Shown here in pieces: positions 7,499 to 12,975 of a stretch of 23,302 bases of DNA. The first letter of the stretch is position 1, and each line of letters begins with the position of its first letter. The translations under genes were made by a program, and so were the position numbers. The notes beneath the pieces were generated by a model. That model saw nothing but the letters and a program-made list of their open reading frames with translations, was not told the DNA's origin and made no database searches. Source of the DNA: a virus; IMG/VR virus record IMGVR_UViG_3300045952_000373, positions 1 to 23,302 of that record, one strand, 5' to 3'.

Positions 7499-7963
7499 CT
7501 AGGAATGAATCCCGATTCGCTCGAAGACCCGGTCTCCAGGAAGAGACCGTCCATGATTGATGTGCTTCGAGAAAGTCGAAGGATCTACGCCTGCATCTCG
7601 AGCCGCGGCTGCTTGGCTCAACCAGTAGTTGTCGGTTCCGACTTCACGGGTGATGTAGCTGAGCGCATCGTTGCCGATGTTGTTCGTGGTGATGTTGTTC
7701 GTCGTGTTGTTGATCGTCGGGTTGATGATGTCCCGCCCAGCGTTCAACGCTGCGTTCTGCGTTCCGCCCTCGACCAAAGCCGTATTCACAGCTGACACGT
7801 GTCCGAAATGACGACCCACCTCGAAAATCGCAATGGCAAGTGCTGTGCCACCGCCGACGGCGTACGCCCGCTTGTTCCGTGAAACGTGGCCTGACACCTT
7901 CTTCACGGCTTGGTTCTCCTCAACATTCTTCTTGAGGCGCTCCCATCTGTCTCTCATGGTCAT
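7499..7963 (-). CDS. Membrane-anchored protein with C-terminal helix-turn-helix-like domain, 154 aa
   Basis: ATG at 7963 has AAAGGAGAAATC upstream; a second ATG lies two codons later. The first 30 residues are basic and helical, residues about 33-50 form one hydrophobic segment (AYAVGGGTALAIAIFEVG), and residues 80-98 are a striking Asn/Thr-rich linker (INPTINNTTNNITTNNIG). The last 45 residues resemble a small DNA-binding motif: SQAAAARDAGVDPSTFSKHI followed by GRSLPGD and FERIG, like NUMOD1-type or other helix-turn-helix repeats. I recall related actinophage proteins with the same plan. The likely topology is a membrane anchor displaying a DNA-binding head. Function unknown. It is preceded by a structured leader with a terminator. 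Confidence 0.82.
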   Translation of the reverse strand: MTMRDRWERLKKNVEENQAVKKVSGHVSRNKRAYAVGGGTALAIAIFEVGRHFGHVSAVNTALVEGGTQNAALNAGRDIINPTINNTTNNITTNNIGNDALSYITREVGTDNYWLSQAAAARDAGVDPSTFSKHINHGRSLPGDRVFERIGIHS

Positions 7964-7997
7964 GATTTCTCCTTTGTAGTTAGTTGACCTGGGTGAG

Positions 7998-8040
7998 AAA
8001 AAAAAGAGGCTAGGAAACTCGGCCCATCGAAAACCGAGTT
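7998..8040 (-). terminator. Terminator-like hairpin in leader of the 154-aa gene
   Basis: A 7-bp stem AACTCGG/CCGAGTT is followed, after a 10-nt gap, by eight T residues (minus strand). It lies between element copy 3 and the ribosome site of the 154-aa gene, so it would attenuate that gene or end a small RNA. Confidence 0.6.
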
Positions 8041-8086
8041 CCAGGTGGGTAGGGATCTTCTCCCTACACTTTCGTGTCTCACCTTC
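7998..8086 (-). ncRNA. Candidate structured leader RNA with three-way junction
   Basis: Downstream of element copy 3 the minus strand can fold as a closing stem AGGTG/CACCT (8084-8080 with 8047-8043), enclosing ACAC-GAAA-GTGT (GNRA-type tetraloop, 8077-8066) and AGGGA-GAAGA-TCCCT (8065-8051). The terminator hairpin 8040-8016 and a T8 tract follow. An alternative pairing of ACCTGG (8046-8041) with CCAGGT near 7992-7987 would compete with the closing stem. No gene fits here. The fold was drawn by hand, not computed. Confidence 0.45.
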
Positions 8087-8116
8087 CTCTCATTATAGGA
8101 CGTGTAAATCTTGCGA
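8087..8116 (-). promoter_or_regulatory. Conserved TATAAT element, copy 3
   Basis: TCGCA, 14 nt, TATAAT, then GAGAGG. It begins 3 nt after the stop of the 77-aa gene and opens the structured leader of the 154-aa gene. Confidence 0.7.
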
Positions 8117-8119
8117 CCC

Positions 8120-8353
8120 CTAGGAAACGATCTGGATGAACTGCATTTCCTCCTTGACCATCGCCTTGATTTGTTCCGCCGTTAGATGCTCCTGTGACGC
8201 CCGCACAAGAATATCGCCCATCGCATTAGCCATCAGAGGCTGCGTTGCGATGATCTTCCGCCTTACCGACCTGTGGTACCACTTCGCCCCAATGACGAAT
8301 CCAGTGGCAAATATGAGAATGCCACCGCCAACTATCAACGCTTCTTCTCCCAC
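8120..8353 (-). CDS. Small membrane protein, 77 aa, GTG start
   Basis: The start is GTG at 8353 with an AGGA-type site upstream, inside the 3' end of the 45-aa gene (19-nt overlap). Residues about 6-25 are hydrophobic (LIVGGGILIFATGFVIGAKW), followed by a basic KWYHRSVRRK stretch and a helical cytoplasmic tail ending MVKEEMQFIQIVS. One membrane span is likely, with the N-terminus outside by the positive-inside rule. No family recognised. It is co-transcribed with the 45-aa gene and followed directly by TATAAT element copy 3. Confidence 0.75.
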   Translation of the reverse strand: MGEEALIVGGGILIFATGFVIGAKWYHRSVRRKIIATQPLMANAMGDILVRASQEHLTAEQIKAMVKEEMQFIQIVS

Positions 8354-8472
8354 CGTTCCTGATCCTTTCTTCTCTTGTTTTCTGTTTGGATCTTGAAGAC
8401 TTCCCAGGCGACGTCGATGATCAACAGCCCGGCTAGGACGACAACAAGAAATTCCATTGCATCAGCACTCAT
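8335..8472 (-). CDS. Small membrane protein, 45 aa
   Basis: ATG at 8472 is preceded by a clear GGAGG site 4 nt upstream. The peptide begins MSADAMEFLVVVLAGLLIID, so residues about 6-24 form a membrane segment, and the tail is strongly basic and polar (ENKRRKDQERWEKKR). This is a single-span protein with a charged cytoplasmic tail, a shape also seen in small lysis or superinfection-type proteins, although nothing here proves such a role. It follows a terminator hairpin with no TATAAT element of its own, and overlaps the next gene by 19 nt. Confidence 0.72.
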   Translation of the reverse strand: MSADAMEFLVVVLAGLLIIDVAWEVFKIQTENKRRKDQERWEKKR

Positions 8473-8483
8473 TGTTCCTCCAG

Positions 8484-8513
8484 GGAAAAGATCAAAGCAC
8501 TTGTGTGTGCTTT
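8484..8513 (-). terminator. Rho-independent terminator
   Basis: A perfect 9-bp stem TCAAAGCAC/GTGCTTTGA with an ACAA loop and TCTTTTC tail. It follows the 56-aa gene; no TATAAT element lies between it and the 45-aa gene. Confidence 0.8.
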
Positions 8514-8523
8514 GACCGTAGAG

Positions 8524-8694
8524 TCATTTGTTGACTCGGTAATTGACCTGCTTGGCGTAAGCCCGACGGCCCTGCGCTGCGCTCAATGCATCGATCAGCT
8601 TCGCTGCGGCAACAACCGCAACGGAGCAGACTGCAATGACCTCAACGGGGTGCTCCTCGAACTTCTTCTTCAAGTTGGCCCATCCCTTTTTCAT
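8524..8694 (-). CDS. Small membrane protein, 56 aa
   Basis: The start is ATG at 8694 (MKKGWANLKKKFEEHP). The frame is open further upstream, but that part is the translated TATAAT element and terminator, so it is not coding. AGGAGG, which is part of element copy 4, is the ribosome site 7 nt upstream. Residues about 17-36 are hydrophobic (VEVIAVCSVAVVAAAKLIDA) and the ends are basic. A single-span membrane protein is likely. It is bounded by terminators on both sides and forms a one-gene cassette. Confidence 0.8.
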   Translation of the reverse strand: MKKGWANLKKKFEEHPVEVIAVCSVAVVAAAKLIDALSAAQGRRAYAKQVNYRVNK

Positions 8695-8702
8695 TTCAAT
8701 AC

Positions 8703-8732
8703 CTCCTATTATAGGGGTTGTAGATCTTGCGA
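8703..8732 (-). promoter_or_regulatory. Conserved TATAAT element, copy 4
   Basis: TCGCA, 14 nt, TATAAT, then AGGAGG serving also as ribosome site, 13 nt from TATAAT to the ATG. The six T residues of the preceding terminator abut it. Confidence 0.75.
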
Positions 8733-8759
8733 AAAAACCAAAGCACTTGTGTGCCTTGG
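8732..8759 (-). terminator. Rho-independent terminator
   Basis: A 9-bp stem CCAAGGCAC/GTGCTTTGG (one G-U), ACAA loop and TTTTTT tail running straight into element copy 4. Confidence 0.85.
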
Positions 8760-8767
8760 CTTTGAGT

Positions 8768-8986
8768 TCAGCTTTCAAATGCCGCCGAATTGGCGACCAT
8801 GAAACGTCCGTCTTCAGATGCCCAACCTCCGGTTGGTTCGTCCATCAACCGCTGGAGCTGGTCGTTGGTCATCGTGAAGATGTGCTGCCGCTTGTTTACG
8901 ACAATCATCGTCCCAATGATTCCAACGCCAACGCCGACGGCCACTGGGGCCCAACGCTTGGCGATTCTCTGAATCTTGTCTTTCAT
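8768..8986 (-). CDS. Small membrane protein, 72 aa
   Basis: ATG at 8986 follows AGAAGGAGAAGTC. The peptide begins MKDKIQRIAKRWAP, has a membrane segment at residues about 14-30 (PVAVGVGVGIIGTMIVV) and a polar tail containing TMTNDQLQRLMDEPTGGW, SEDGRFM and a short C-terminus. A single-span protein with its tail in the cytoplasm is likely. The leader from TATAAT to the start is 34 nt, longer than in neighbouring cassettes. A terminator follows its stop within 10 nt. No family recognised. Confidence 0.8.
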   Translation of the reverse strand: MKDKIQRIAKRWAPVAVGVGVGIIGTMIVVNKRQHIFTMTNDQLQRLMDEPTGGWASEDGRFMVANSAAFES

Positions 8987-9016
8987 GACTTCTCCTTCTT
9001 ATGGTTTGAGTTCTTT

Positions 9017-9045
9017 CCTCATTATAGGAGGTGTGAAAGTTGCGA
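9017..9045 (-). promoter_or_regulatory. Conserved TATAAT element, copy 5
   Basis: TCGCA, 14 nt, TATAAT, then GAGG. It lies 34 nt before the ATG of the 72-aa gene and follows a terminator at once. Confidence 0.75.
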
Positions 9046-9046
9046 G

Positions 9047-9074
9047 AAAAAACCAAAGCACTTGCGTACTTTGG
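9047..9074 (-). terminator. Rho-independent terminator
   Basis: A 9-bp stem CCAAAGTAC/GTGCTTTGG (one T-G pair) with a GCAA loop and TTTTTT tail, next to element copy 5. Confidence 0.85.
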
Positions 9075-9081
9075 CTTTGGT

Positions 9082-9246
9082 TCACTTTTCGTTCTTGTTC
9101 TTCCGAAAACCGACCTTGACCGTCACCATGCGACGCACCGCAATGACCCCAAGTGTGATGGCAGCTCCGGCAATGACGCCTCGATGCCATCCATCCTTGT
9201 AGCCCAGCGTGTACGACGCAAGCAACTGTGTATGGTTGGATTCCAT
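9082..9246 (-). CDS. Small membrane protein, 54 aa
   Basis: ATG at 9246 is preceded by AAAAGGAGAACGAA, and element copy 6 lies 26 nt upstream. The peptide starts MESNHTQLLASYTLGYKDGW, has a hydrophobic segment at residues about 22-37 (RGVIAGAAITLGVIAV) and ends with a basic tail (RRM...RKNKNEK). A single-span protein is likely. Its unit is closed by a terminator 8 nt after the stop. No family recognised. Confidence 0.75.
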   Translation of the reverse strand: MESNHTQLLASYTLGYKDGWHRGVIAGAAITLGVIAVRRMVTVKVGFRKNKNEK

Positions 9247-9267
9247 TTCGTTCTCCTTTTTGTAGTT

Positions 9268-9297
9268 CTCCTATTATAGGACGTGTGAATCTTGCGA
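9268..9297 (-). promoter_or_regulatory. Conserved TATAAT element, copy 6
   Basis: TCGCA, 14 nt, TATAAT, then AGGAG; a second ribosome site (AAAAGGAG) serves the 54-aa gene downstream. Confidence 0.75.
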
Positions 9298-9323
9298 AAA
9301 AGAAAGAGCCCCCACAGGGGCTC
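9298..9323 (-). terminator. Rho-independent terminator
   Basis: A perfect 7-bp stem GAGCCCC/GGGGCTC with a TGTG loop and TTTCTTTTT tail, abutting element copy 6. Its stem differs from the others in the array. Confidence 0.8.
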
Positions 9324-9327
9324 AATC

Positions 9328-9702
9328 TCAATCATCATCATCCGTACGCCAATCTATATCTGGATGTGGTCCATGCCAGTCTTCTAGCCATTCATCAAAG
9401 TCTAGCGGTTCGGAGTTTTCATCAACCAACGCATTTGTGCCATCGCCAACGTAAAACTCTTGTTCATAATCGCGATAGTACTCCATCGCCCATTCTCTTT
9501 CGGCTCTGTCTTCTTCAGCACAAAAGCGATCAAACTCTAGTTTTTTGACGAAAGCTCTATACTTTGGGTATGCAATTCCGATCACGATAACCTTTGTTAT
9601 GACCAGTCCTGTTACGACCGCATACCTTCTAGCATTACGCCTGAAGTGGTTCTTGATCTTGCTTACTCTTGTTTCAGCTCTTTCTTCTTCATTCTCGCTC
9701 AT
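9328..9702 (-). CDS. Membrane protein with long acidic tail, 124 aa
   Basis: ATG at 9702 follows AAAGGAGAACGAA. The N-terminus is acidic then basic (MSENEEERAETRVSKIKNHF, RRNARR), a membrane segment spans residues about 27-45 (YAVVTGLVITKVIVIGIAY), and the remaining 75 residues are very rich in Asp, Glu, Trp and Tyr, ending in four Asp. The codons are AT-rich compared with neighbours (TCA, AGA, TCT and CAA on the minus strand are frequent), which suggests a recent arrival. A single-span protein with a cytoplasmic acidic domain is likely. The acidic tail could mimic nucleic acid, a guess without motif support. Confidence 0.8.
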   Translation of the reverse strand: MSENEEERAETRVSKIKNHFRRNARRYAVVTGLVITKVIVIGIAYPKYRAFVKKLEFDRFCAEEDRAEREWAMEYYRDYEQEFYVGDGTNALVDENSEPLDFDEWLEDWHGPHPDIDWRTDDDD

Positions 9703-9724
9703 TTCGTTCTCCTTTCTGAGCGTT

Positions 9725-9754
9725 CTCTCATTATAGGAGGTGTGGAATTTGCGA
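9725..9754 (-). promoter_or_regulatory. Conserved TATAAT element, copy 7
   Basis: TCGCA, 14 nt, TATAAT, then GAGAG; 27 nt from TATAAT to the ATG of the 124-aa gene, which has its own AAAGGAG site. Confidence 0.75.
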
Positions 9755-9781
9755 AAAAACCATAGCCCTTGTGGACTATGG
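9754..9781 (-). terminator. Rho-independent terminator
   Basis: A 9-bp stem CCATAGTCC/GGGCTATGG (one T-G pair), ACAA loop and TTTTTT tail, abutting element copy 7. Confidence 0.85.
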
Positions 9782-9789
9782 CTTTTCTT

Positions 9790-9984
9790 TCAGTTCTCGA
9801 TCAACTTCTGCAACCGCAGATACTCCAGAAACGCATCTGTGTCCTCGATTGTCCTCTTGATGCTGGCGATCCTGTTCTTGCGCGCCTTCCGAATCCGGTA
9901 GCGACGCATGCTTTCACGTCCAGCAATGAGCACTGCGAGTCCACCGACCGTTCCGATCAGTATCTTCTTGTCTTGATTGTTCAT
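9790..9984 (-). CDS. Small membrane protein, 64 aa
   Basis: ATG at 9984; the AGGAGG of element copy 8 is the ribosome site 7 nt upstream. The peptide starts MNNQDKKILIGTVGGLAVLI, so residues about 7-22 form a weak membrane segment, followed by a strongly basic region (RRYRIRKARKNR) and an amphipathic helix (DAFLEYLRLQKLIEN). A membrane-bound protein with a cytoplasmic helix is likely. A terminator follows 8 nt after the stop, which makes this a one-gene cassette. No family recognised. Confidence 0.8.
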   Translation of the reverse strand: MNNQDKKILIGTVGGLAVLIAGRESMRRYRIRKARKNRIASIKRTIEDTDAFLEYLRLQKLIEN

Positions 9985-9992
9985 CTCATTAC

Positions 9993-10022
9993 CTCCTATT
10001 ATAGGAGGTGTAGATTATGCGA
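9993..10022 (-). promoter_or_regulatory. Conserved TATAAT element, copy 8
   Basis: TCGCA, 14 nt, TATAAT, then AGGAGG as ribosome site of the 64-aa gene. In this copy the sequence around TATAAT is a perfect palindrome (CCTCCTA...TAGGAGG). Confidence 0.75.
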
Positions 10023-10034
10023 ATTGTTCTCTAG

Positions 10035-10057
10035 AAATCTCCCCCCGGGGATTTTTT
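10035..10057. terminator. Weak terminator-like hairpin
   Basis: AAATC and CCCC pair with GGGGATTT around a short loop. The T run follows the stem on the plus strand, so it best fits termination of plus-strand transcription; on the minus strand the tail is poor. It lies just upstream of element copy 8. Confidence 0.35.
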
Positions 10058-10220
10058 GGCCTTGAAAACGGGAATTCCTTCGGAAAGGCCTCTGTAAGCC
10101 TCTAGGAGACGAGAAGCGAATTTTCCGCACCCAACATACCCCCCAACCCTGTTTCGTCGCTTAGAACGCATTCTAGAGGGGTGTTTCTAACGAAAAGGGC
10201 AAAAAATATAAGAATTGACC
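10058..10220 (-). other. Non-coding region between terminator and element copy 8
   Basis: About 160 nt without a convincing gene (longest plausible start gives 11 codons). It contains nested inverted repeats (TTAGAA...TTCTAA, with TAGAA-CGCA-TTCTA inside), a G-rich minus-strand tract and CCTTTCCGAAGG. I believe similar sequence occurs at this place in other actinophages, but cannot confirm it. A structured RNA, origin or regulatory site are all possible. Confidence 0.4.
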
Positions 10221-10264
10221 GACAAAAACAGAAAGGCCATGCTGAATTCTCTTCAACATGACCT
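10221..10264 (-). terminator. Strong terminator ending the structural gene run
   Basis: A 12-bp stem (AGGTCATGTTGA paired with TCAGCATGGCCT, two G-U pairs) and a T-rich tail (TTTCTGTTTTT) 40 nt after the stop of the 95-aa gene. Confidence 0.85.
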
Positions 10265-10304
10265 CTCCGTCTTTGTTCAACCCTTTCGGTTGATCGTCCT
10301 CTTG

Positions 10305-10592
10305 TTACCTCGTTCTGAGGAACATCTGTTTTGCGTTGGACGTCACGACATGCTTCTGTTCGTAGGCGACCATGATGAGGATTCCCGCCAAGTTTCCCGC
10401 AACGATGGCCATTGTGTCGCTTGTTACCGGCTTCCGAGCATTCTCGCTCTTCATCCGGCTCAATCGTTCCAATTGATCCATCAGTTTCAGGAACTCTGGG
10501 TCTTCCACACCATAGGTGCGCATTCCTTCCAGAACCTTCTCGATCGGTTCATCGTAAATCGATGTCCGCTCCTTCTTCAGTAGCTTGAACAC
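10305..10592 (-). CDS. Conserved actinophage membrane protein, 95 aa, GTG start
   Basis: The start is GTG at 10592 after AAAGGAGAGTC. The N-terminal 50 residues are a charged helical region (KKERTSIYDEPIEKVLEGMR, then a Leu-rich stretch), followed by SDTMAIVAGNLAGILIMVAY, a membrane segment at residues about 60-78, and EQKHVVTSNAK. I recall this combination, an N-terminal helical part then AGNLxGILIxVAYEQKHV, as common in actinophages between tail and lysis or membrane genes. Its function is unknown to me. It is the first gene behind a TATAAT element (copy 9) and is followed by a strong terminator. Confidence 0.85.
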   Translation of the reverse strand: MFKLLKKERTSIYDEPIEKVLEGMRTYGVEDPEFLKLMDQLERLSRMKSENARKPVTSDTMAIVAGNLAGILIMVAYEQKHVVTSNAKQMFLRTR

Positions 10593-10610
10593 GACTCTCC
10601 TTTCTAGTTT

Positions 10611-10640
10611 CTCCTATTATAGGAGTGGTGAAATATGCGA
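10611..10640 (-). promoter_or_regulatory. Conserved TATAAT element, copy 9
   Basis: TCGCA, 14 nt, TATAAT, then AGGAG; 23 nt from TATAAT to the GTG start. It lies 8 nt after the stop of the holin-like gene with no terminator between. Confidence 0.75.
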
Positions 10641-10648
10641 AAGGCGAA

Positions 10649-11008
10649 TCAAACTTGCTGCTGAAGTACCTTGAACGAGATGCGCTCTTCGTCCGCCAAC
10701 TCTTCCGGATCTGCGTGCAGCACGAGAATATACCCGGCTGCACCACCACCATCCTGCTTCACGACGAATTCACCGTGCAGATCTCTGTCTGACGCCAAAT
10801 ATCGCTTCCTGCTCTCATGAACGAGCCAACCATAGAGCAATGACAGGAGCGCAATGCCCCCGAGCACATACTTAACCGCTGGCAAGTCCACAAAGAGCGA
10901 AGTAGTGAAATATAGCGCTGAACAGACCGGAAGAATGAGCATGACGAACGTCTTGGTGAATTCGTACGCCTCGTTGGTGAGAATCGGCCTTTTTCCATCT
11001 GGACGCAT
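10649..11008 (-). CDS. Holin-like membrane protein, 119 aa
   Basis: ATG at 11008 follows AAGGAGACATA, 9 nt after the stop of the gp37-like gene. Two membrane segments are visible: residues about 18-38 (FTKTFVMLILPVCSALYFTT) and about 45-63 (AVKYVLGGIALLSLLYGWLV). The N-terminal LTNEAYEFTK, the LP followed by ALYF and the later LP match my memory of actinophage holins of the r1t/Dp-1 type. The C-terminal part (GEFVVKQDGGG, GYILVLHADPEEL) is a polar domain also seen in that group. Predicted role: host membrane permeabilisation at lysis. No endolysin gene is visible in the window, so this remains a probable call. Confidence 0.65.
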   Translation of the reverse strand: MRPDGKRPILTNEAYEFTKTFVMLILPVCSALYFTTSLFVDLPAVKYVLGGIALLSLLYGWLVHESRKRYLASDRDLHGEFVVKQDGGGAAGYILVLHADPEELADEERISFKVLQQQV

Positions 11009-11017
11009 TATGTCTCC

Positions 11018-12130
11018 TTACGTTCCCAGAATTTCCAACGTCGGATGTGAGCTTTCTCCCGTTTCGTCCTCAATCTCCACATACTCCACAACCCGCATCG
11101 TCGCAATGGGGCCGTAACTGCTGTCAACCGACACAATGTCGCCCATGTTGTAATCACGGCGATATGCATAAGTTGGCGTACGTGAAATATCGGTACGAGA
11201 GAGCTGGAGGCGCTTTTGGGCCTGTAGGGCCTGATTGCCTCGAGTGGTCATGGCTGTGCGTACTGACGTAAGGGTCGCTCCTGTCGGAATAACGTCGTAC
11301 ACGCCATCGATGTCTGATCCGTCAACGAGAAGGACTCGTCGATCGAGGCCGGTCTCCGGTCCATGCACCATTTGCTCGACATAGCGCCCTGAGACGAGAG
11401 CCGAGGTCTTGAGTTTCTTGATGGACCAGAGGTAATCGGCCGAATCGATGTCTCCGTTTTTGGTGGAGAAGACCACTTGACTACGACGGTCGTCACCGTC
11501 ATGGATGAGAAGCGTCGCATTGGCTCCTGGCTGTGGCAGGCCGGCAACATTGTGAGGACGAATTCCCCGTAATCCAAGGTCGTTGACCTCGAGAATATCG
11601 AGAAGCTCTTTCATCACATTGTTGCGCTTGACAGTTCTCGCCTCACTGACACCTGTGCCGCTCACATCGTTCGCACCGACCAGAGACGGAATTCCATCAC
11701 CAGCATTGATGACGGTGCCTACCCGAATATGATCATTGATGAGCGTTGTGCCCTGAATCCACGTGTAGTTGGCTGGCAGAGTGTAGAGCGAAACGCTGAT
11801 GCTTGCAGGAGGAGCGGCCCAGTTGTTGTTCTGACCGACGATACGCCCCTCAAGAAGTGTCTGCAGGCTTCGACCAGTTACGGTCAGCAGTGGATCTTTG
11901 TCCTCCTCCTCGGCAATCTGGTGATTCTCCACCACCATGACCTCGAGAGTCTTGTGATGGGAAATAAGAGTACCGAGGGGGAGGAACTCACGCAGACCTG
12001 AGCTCAGTTTGGCCTTGATCTCGAATTCGCCAGGATCTCTGTACCTCTCCGTCCAAGAGGCACTGTCCCATTCGTCGATCGTTTGTCCACTCGTGAACGT
12101 GTTGGGGTCGTTGAATCGGAATAGATCCAT
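11018..12130 (-). CDS. Tail protein, ReqiPepy6 gp37-like, 370 aa
   Basis: The start codon at 12130 overlaps the stop of the distal tail gene by one base. The N-terminus (MDLFRFNDPNTFTSGQTIDE) leads into a region with WTERYRDPGEFEIKAKLS and an SLQTLLEGRIV motif, typical of baseplate or tail-tip proteins of the ReqiPepy6 gp37-like family (related to Tal-type proteins). The C-terminal third has YNMGDIVSVD and a final EDETGESSHPTLEIL. The protein should sit at the tail tip and connect the distal tail ring to receptor-binding parts. The length is usual for the family. Confidence 0.88.
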   Translation of the reverse strand: MDLFRFNDPNTFTSGQTIDEWDSASWTERYRDPGEFEIKAKLSSGLREFLPLGTLISHHKTLEVMVVENHQIAEEEDKDPLLTVTGRSLQTLLEGRIVGQNNNWAAPPASISVSLYTLPANYTWIQGTTLINDHIRVGTVINAGDGIPSLVGANDVSGTGVSEARTVKRNNVMKELLDILEVNDLGLRGIRPHNVAGLPQPGANATLLIHDGDDRRSQVVFSTKNGDIDSADYLWSIKKLKTSALVSGRYVEQMVHGPETGLDRRVLLVDGSDIDGVYDVIPTGATLTSVRTAMTTRGNQALQAQKRLQLSRTDISRTPTYAYRRDYNMGDIVSVDSSYGPIATMRVVEYVEIEDETGESSHPTLEILGT

Positions 12131-12975
12131 TACACCCCCCAGTACGCCACGTCGAATCGCAGTTCCTCCCAGGTCATCGCTGCCAGATTCACGAAGTGGA
12201 ATTCGTTGAATCCAGGGAAGATGAGTGGTTGAACCGATGTTGGGTCGATTCGGTCGAGAAGGTGCGTTGTCACACCACTTCGAACCATGTACAAATATCG
12301 ATTGGTGAACTCGCTCGAGAAGTAGATCACATCATTTGCCAAGAAGCTTGACGTCGGTGTGACCTTGAAGTCCCATGTCGGATTCGTTGCCTTGTCCTGA
12401 ATCGTGAAGCTCGCAAGCGTGCTCTTGATCTTGAACCGCATGGTGAATCCGTGAGGAGCCGTCGAGATGCTGTCTGCAATGACGATCGGGTTCGTTGTGG
12501 GAAGGTCATCCACACCCATGACGACTGGGTTGATTCCCCTGAACATCGGGTCATTGCATCGGATTGTGATCTGAAGTTCAGGTGTCTTCGAGAAATATGG
12601 CACCTCGAACTTGATCAGGTGGCCGTCGATCTTGGCGACGGTAGCTGCACCAGAGATGAACTGGAGTGTGAGTTTCCCCGATCTCGTTGCCGAGATCACT
12701 CGGTACAAGTTGTCCCGAATATAGGAGATGGACTCATTGAGGTTGAACCGAGGGTTCAAGACAATTCGAATGATGATGTCTCGAGCCTTCAGTCTGAAGT
12801 CGTAGAACCGATCCGACCCATCCTTGCTGAAGCCGTAGAACCGAGGAGTGATCTCCTCTGCATCCAGACCGACGATCGTCCGCACCATGTACGGCGACTG
12901 AGAAGACACATTCCGGAGATCGAAGCTGATAGCCTCTGACTCATTGGAATATAGACTGACACTTGTCACTCTCAT
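12130..12975 (-). CDS. Distal tail (Dit-like) protein, 281 aa
   Basis: ATG at 12975 overlaps the tape measure stop (ATGA). The N-terminal domain (about residues 1-135) contains GLDAEEITPRFYG and the DFRLKARDIIIRIVLNPRFN segment typical of siphovirus distal tail or phage tail-family proteins, then YRVISATRSGKLTLQF. A second domain follows CNDPMFRGINP and ends in a jelly-roll-like region with FPGFNEFHFVNL and MTWEELRFDVAYWGV. Position right after the tape measure gene supports the call. It would form the ring at the end of the tail tube. Confidence 0.88.
   Translation of the reverse strand: MRVTSVSLYSNESEAISFDLRNVSSQSPYMVRTIVGLDAEEITPRFYGFSKDGSDRFYDFRLKARDIIIRIVLNPRFNLNESISYIRDNLYRVISATRSGKLTLQFISGAATVAKIDGHLIKFEVPYFSKTPELQITIRCNDPMFRGINPVVMGVDDLPTTNPIVIADSISTAPHGFTMRFKIKSTLASFTIQDKATNPTWDFKVTPTSSFLANDVIYFSSEFTNRYLYMVRSGVTTHLLDRIDPTSVQPLIFPGFNEFHFVNLAAMTWEELRFDVAYWGV

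Noticed and set aside
7998-8086. tRNA gene
   Set aside because: The stems do not form a cloverleaf and no T-loop or anticodon arm of proper size is present.
8523-8778. Longer start for the 56-aa gene at 8778
   Set aside because: The extra codons are the translation of the terminator and TATAAT element; the ATG at 8694 has the ribosome site.
9993-10010. Palindrome around TATAAT hiding the ribosome site in element copy 8
   Set aside because: The pairing is good in copy 8 but broken in copies 2, 3, 5 and 7, so a hairpin is not the conserved feature.
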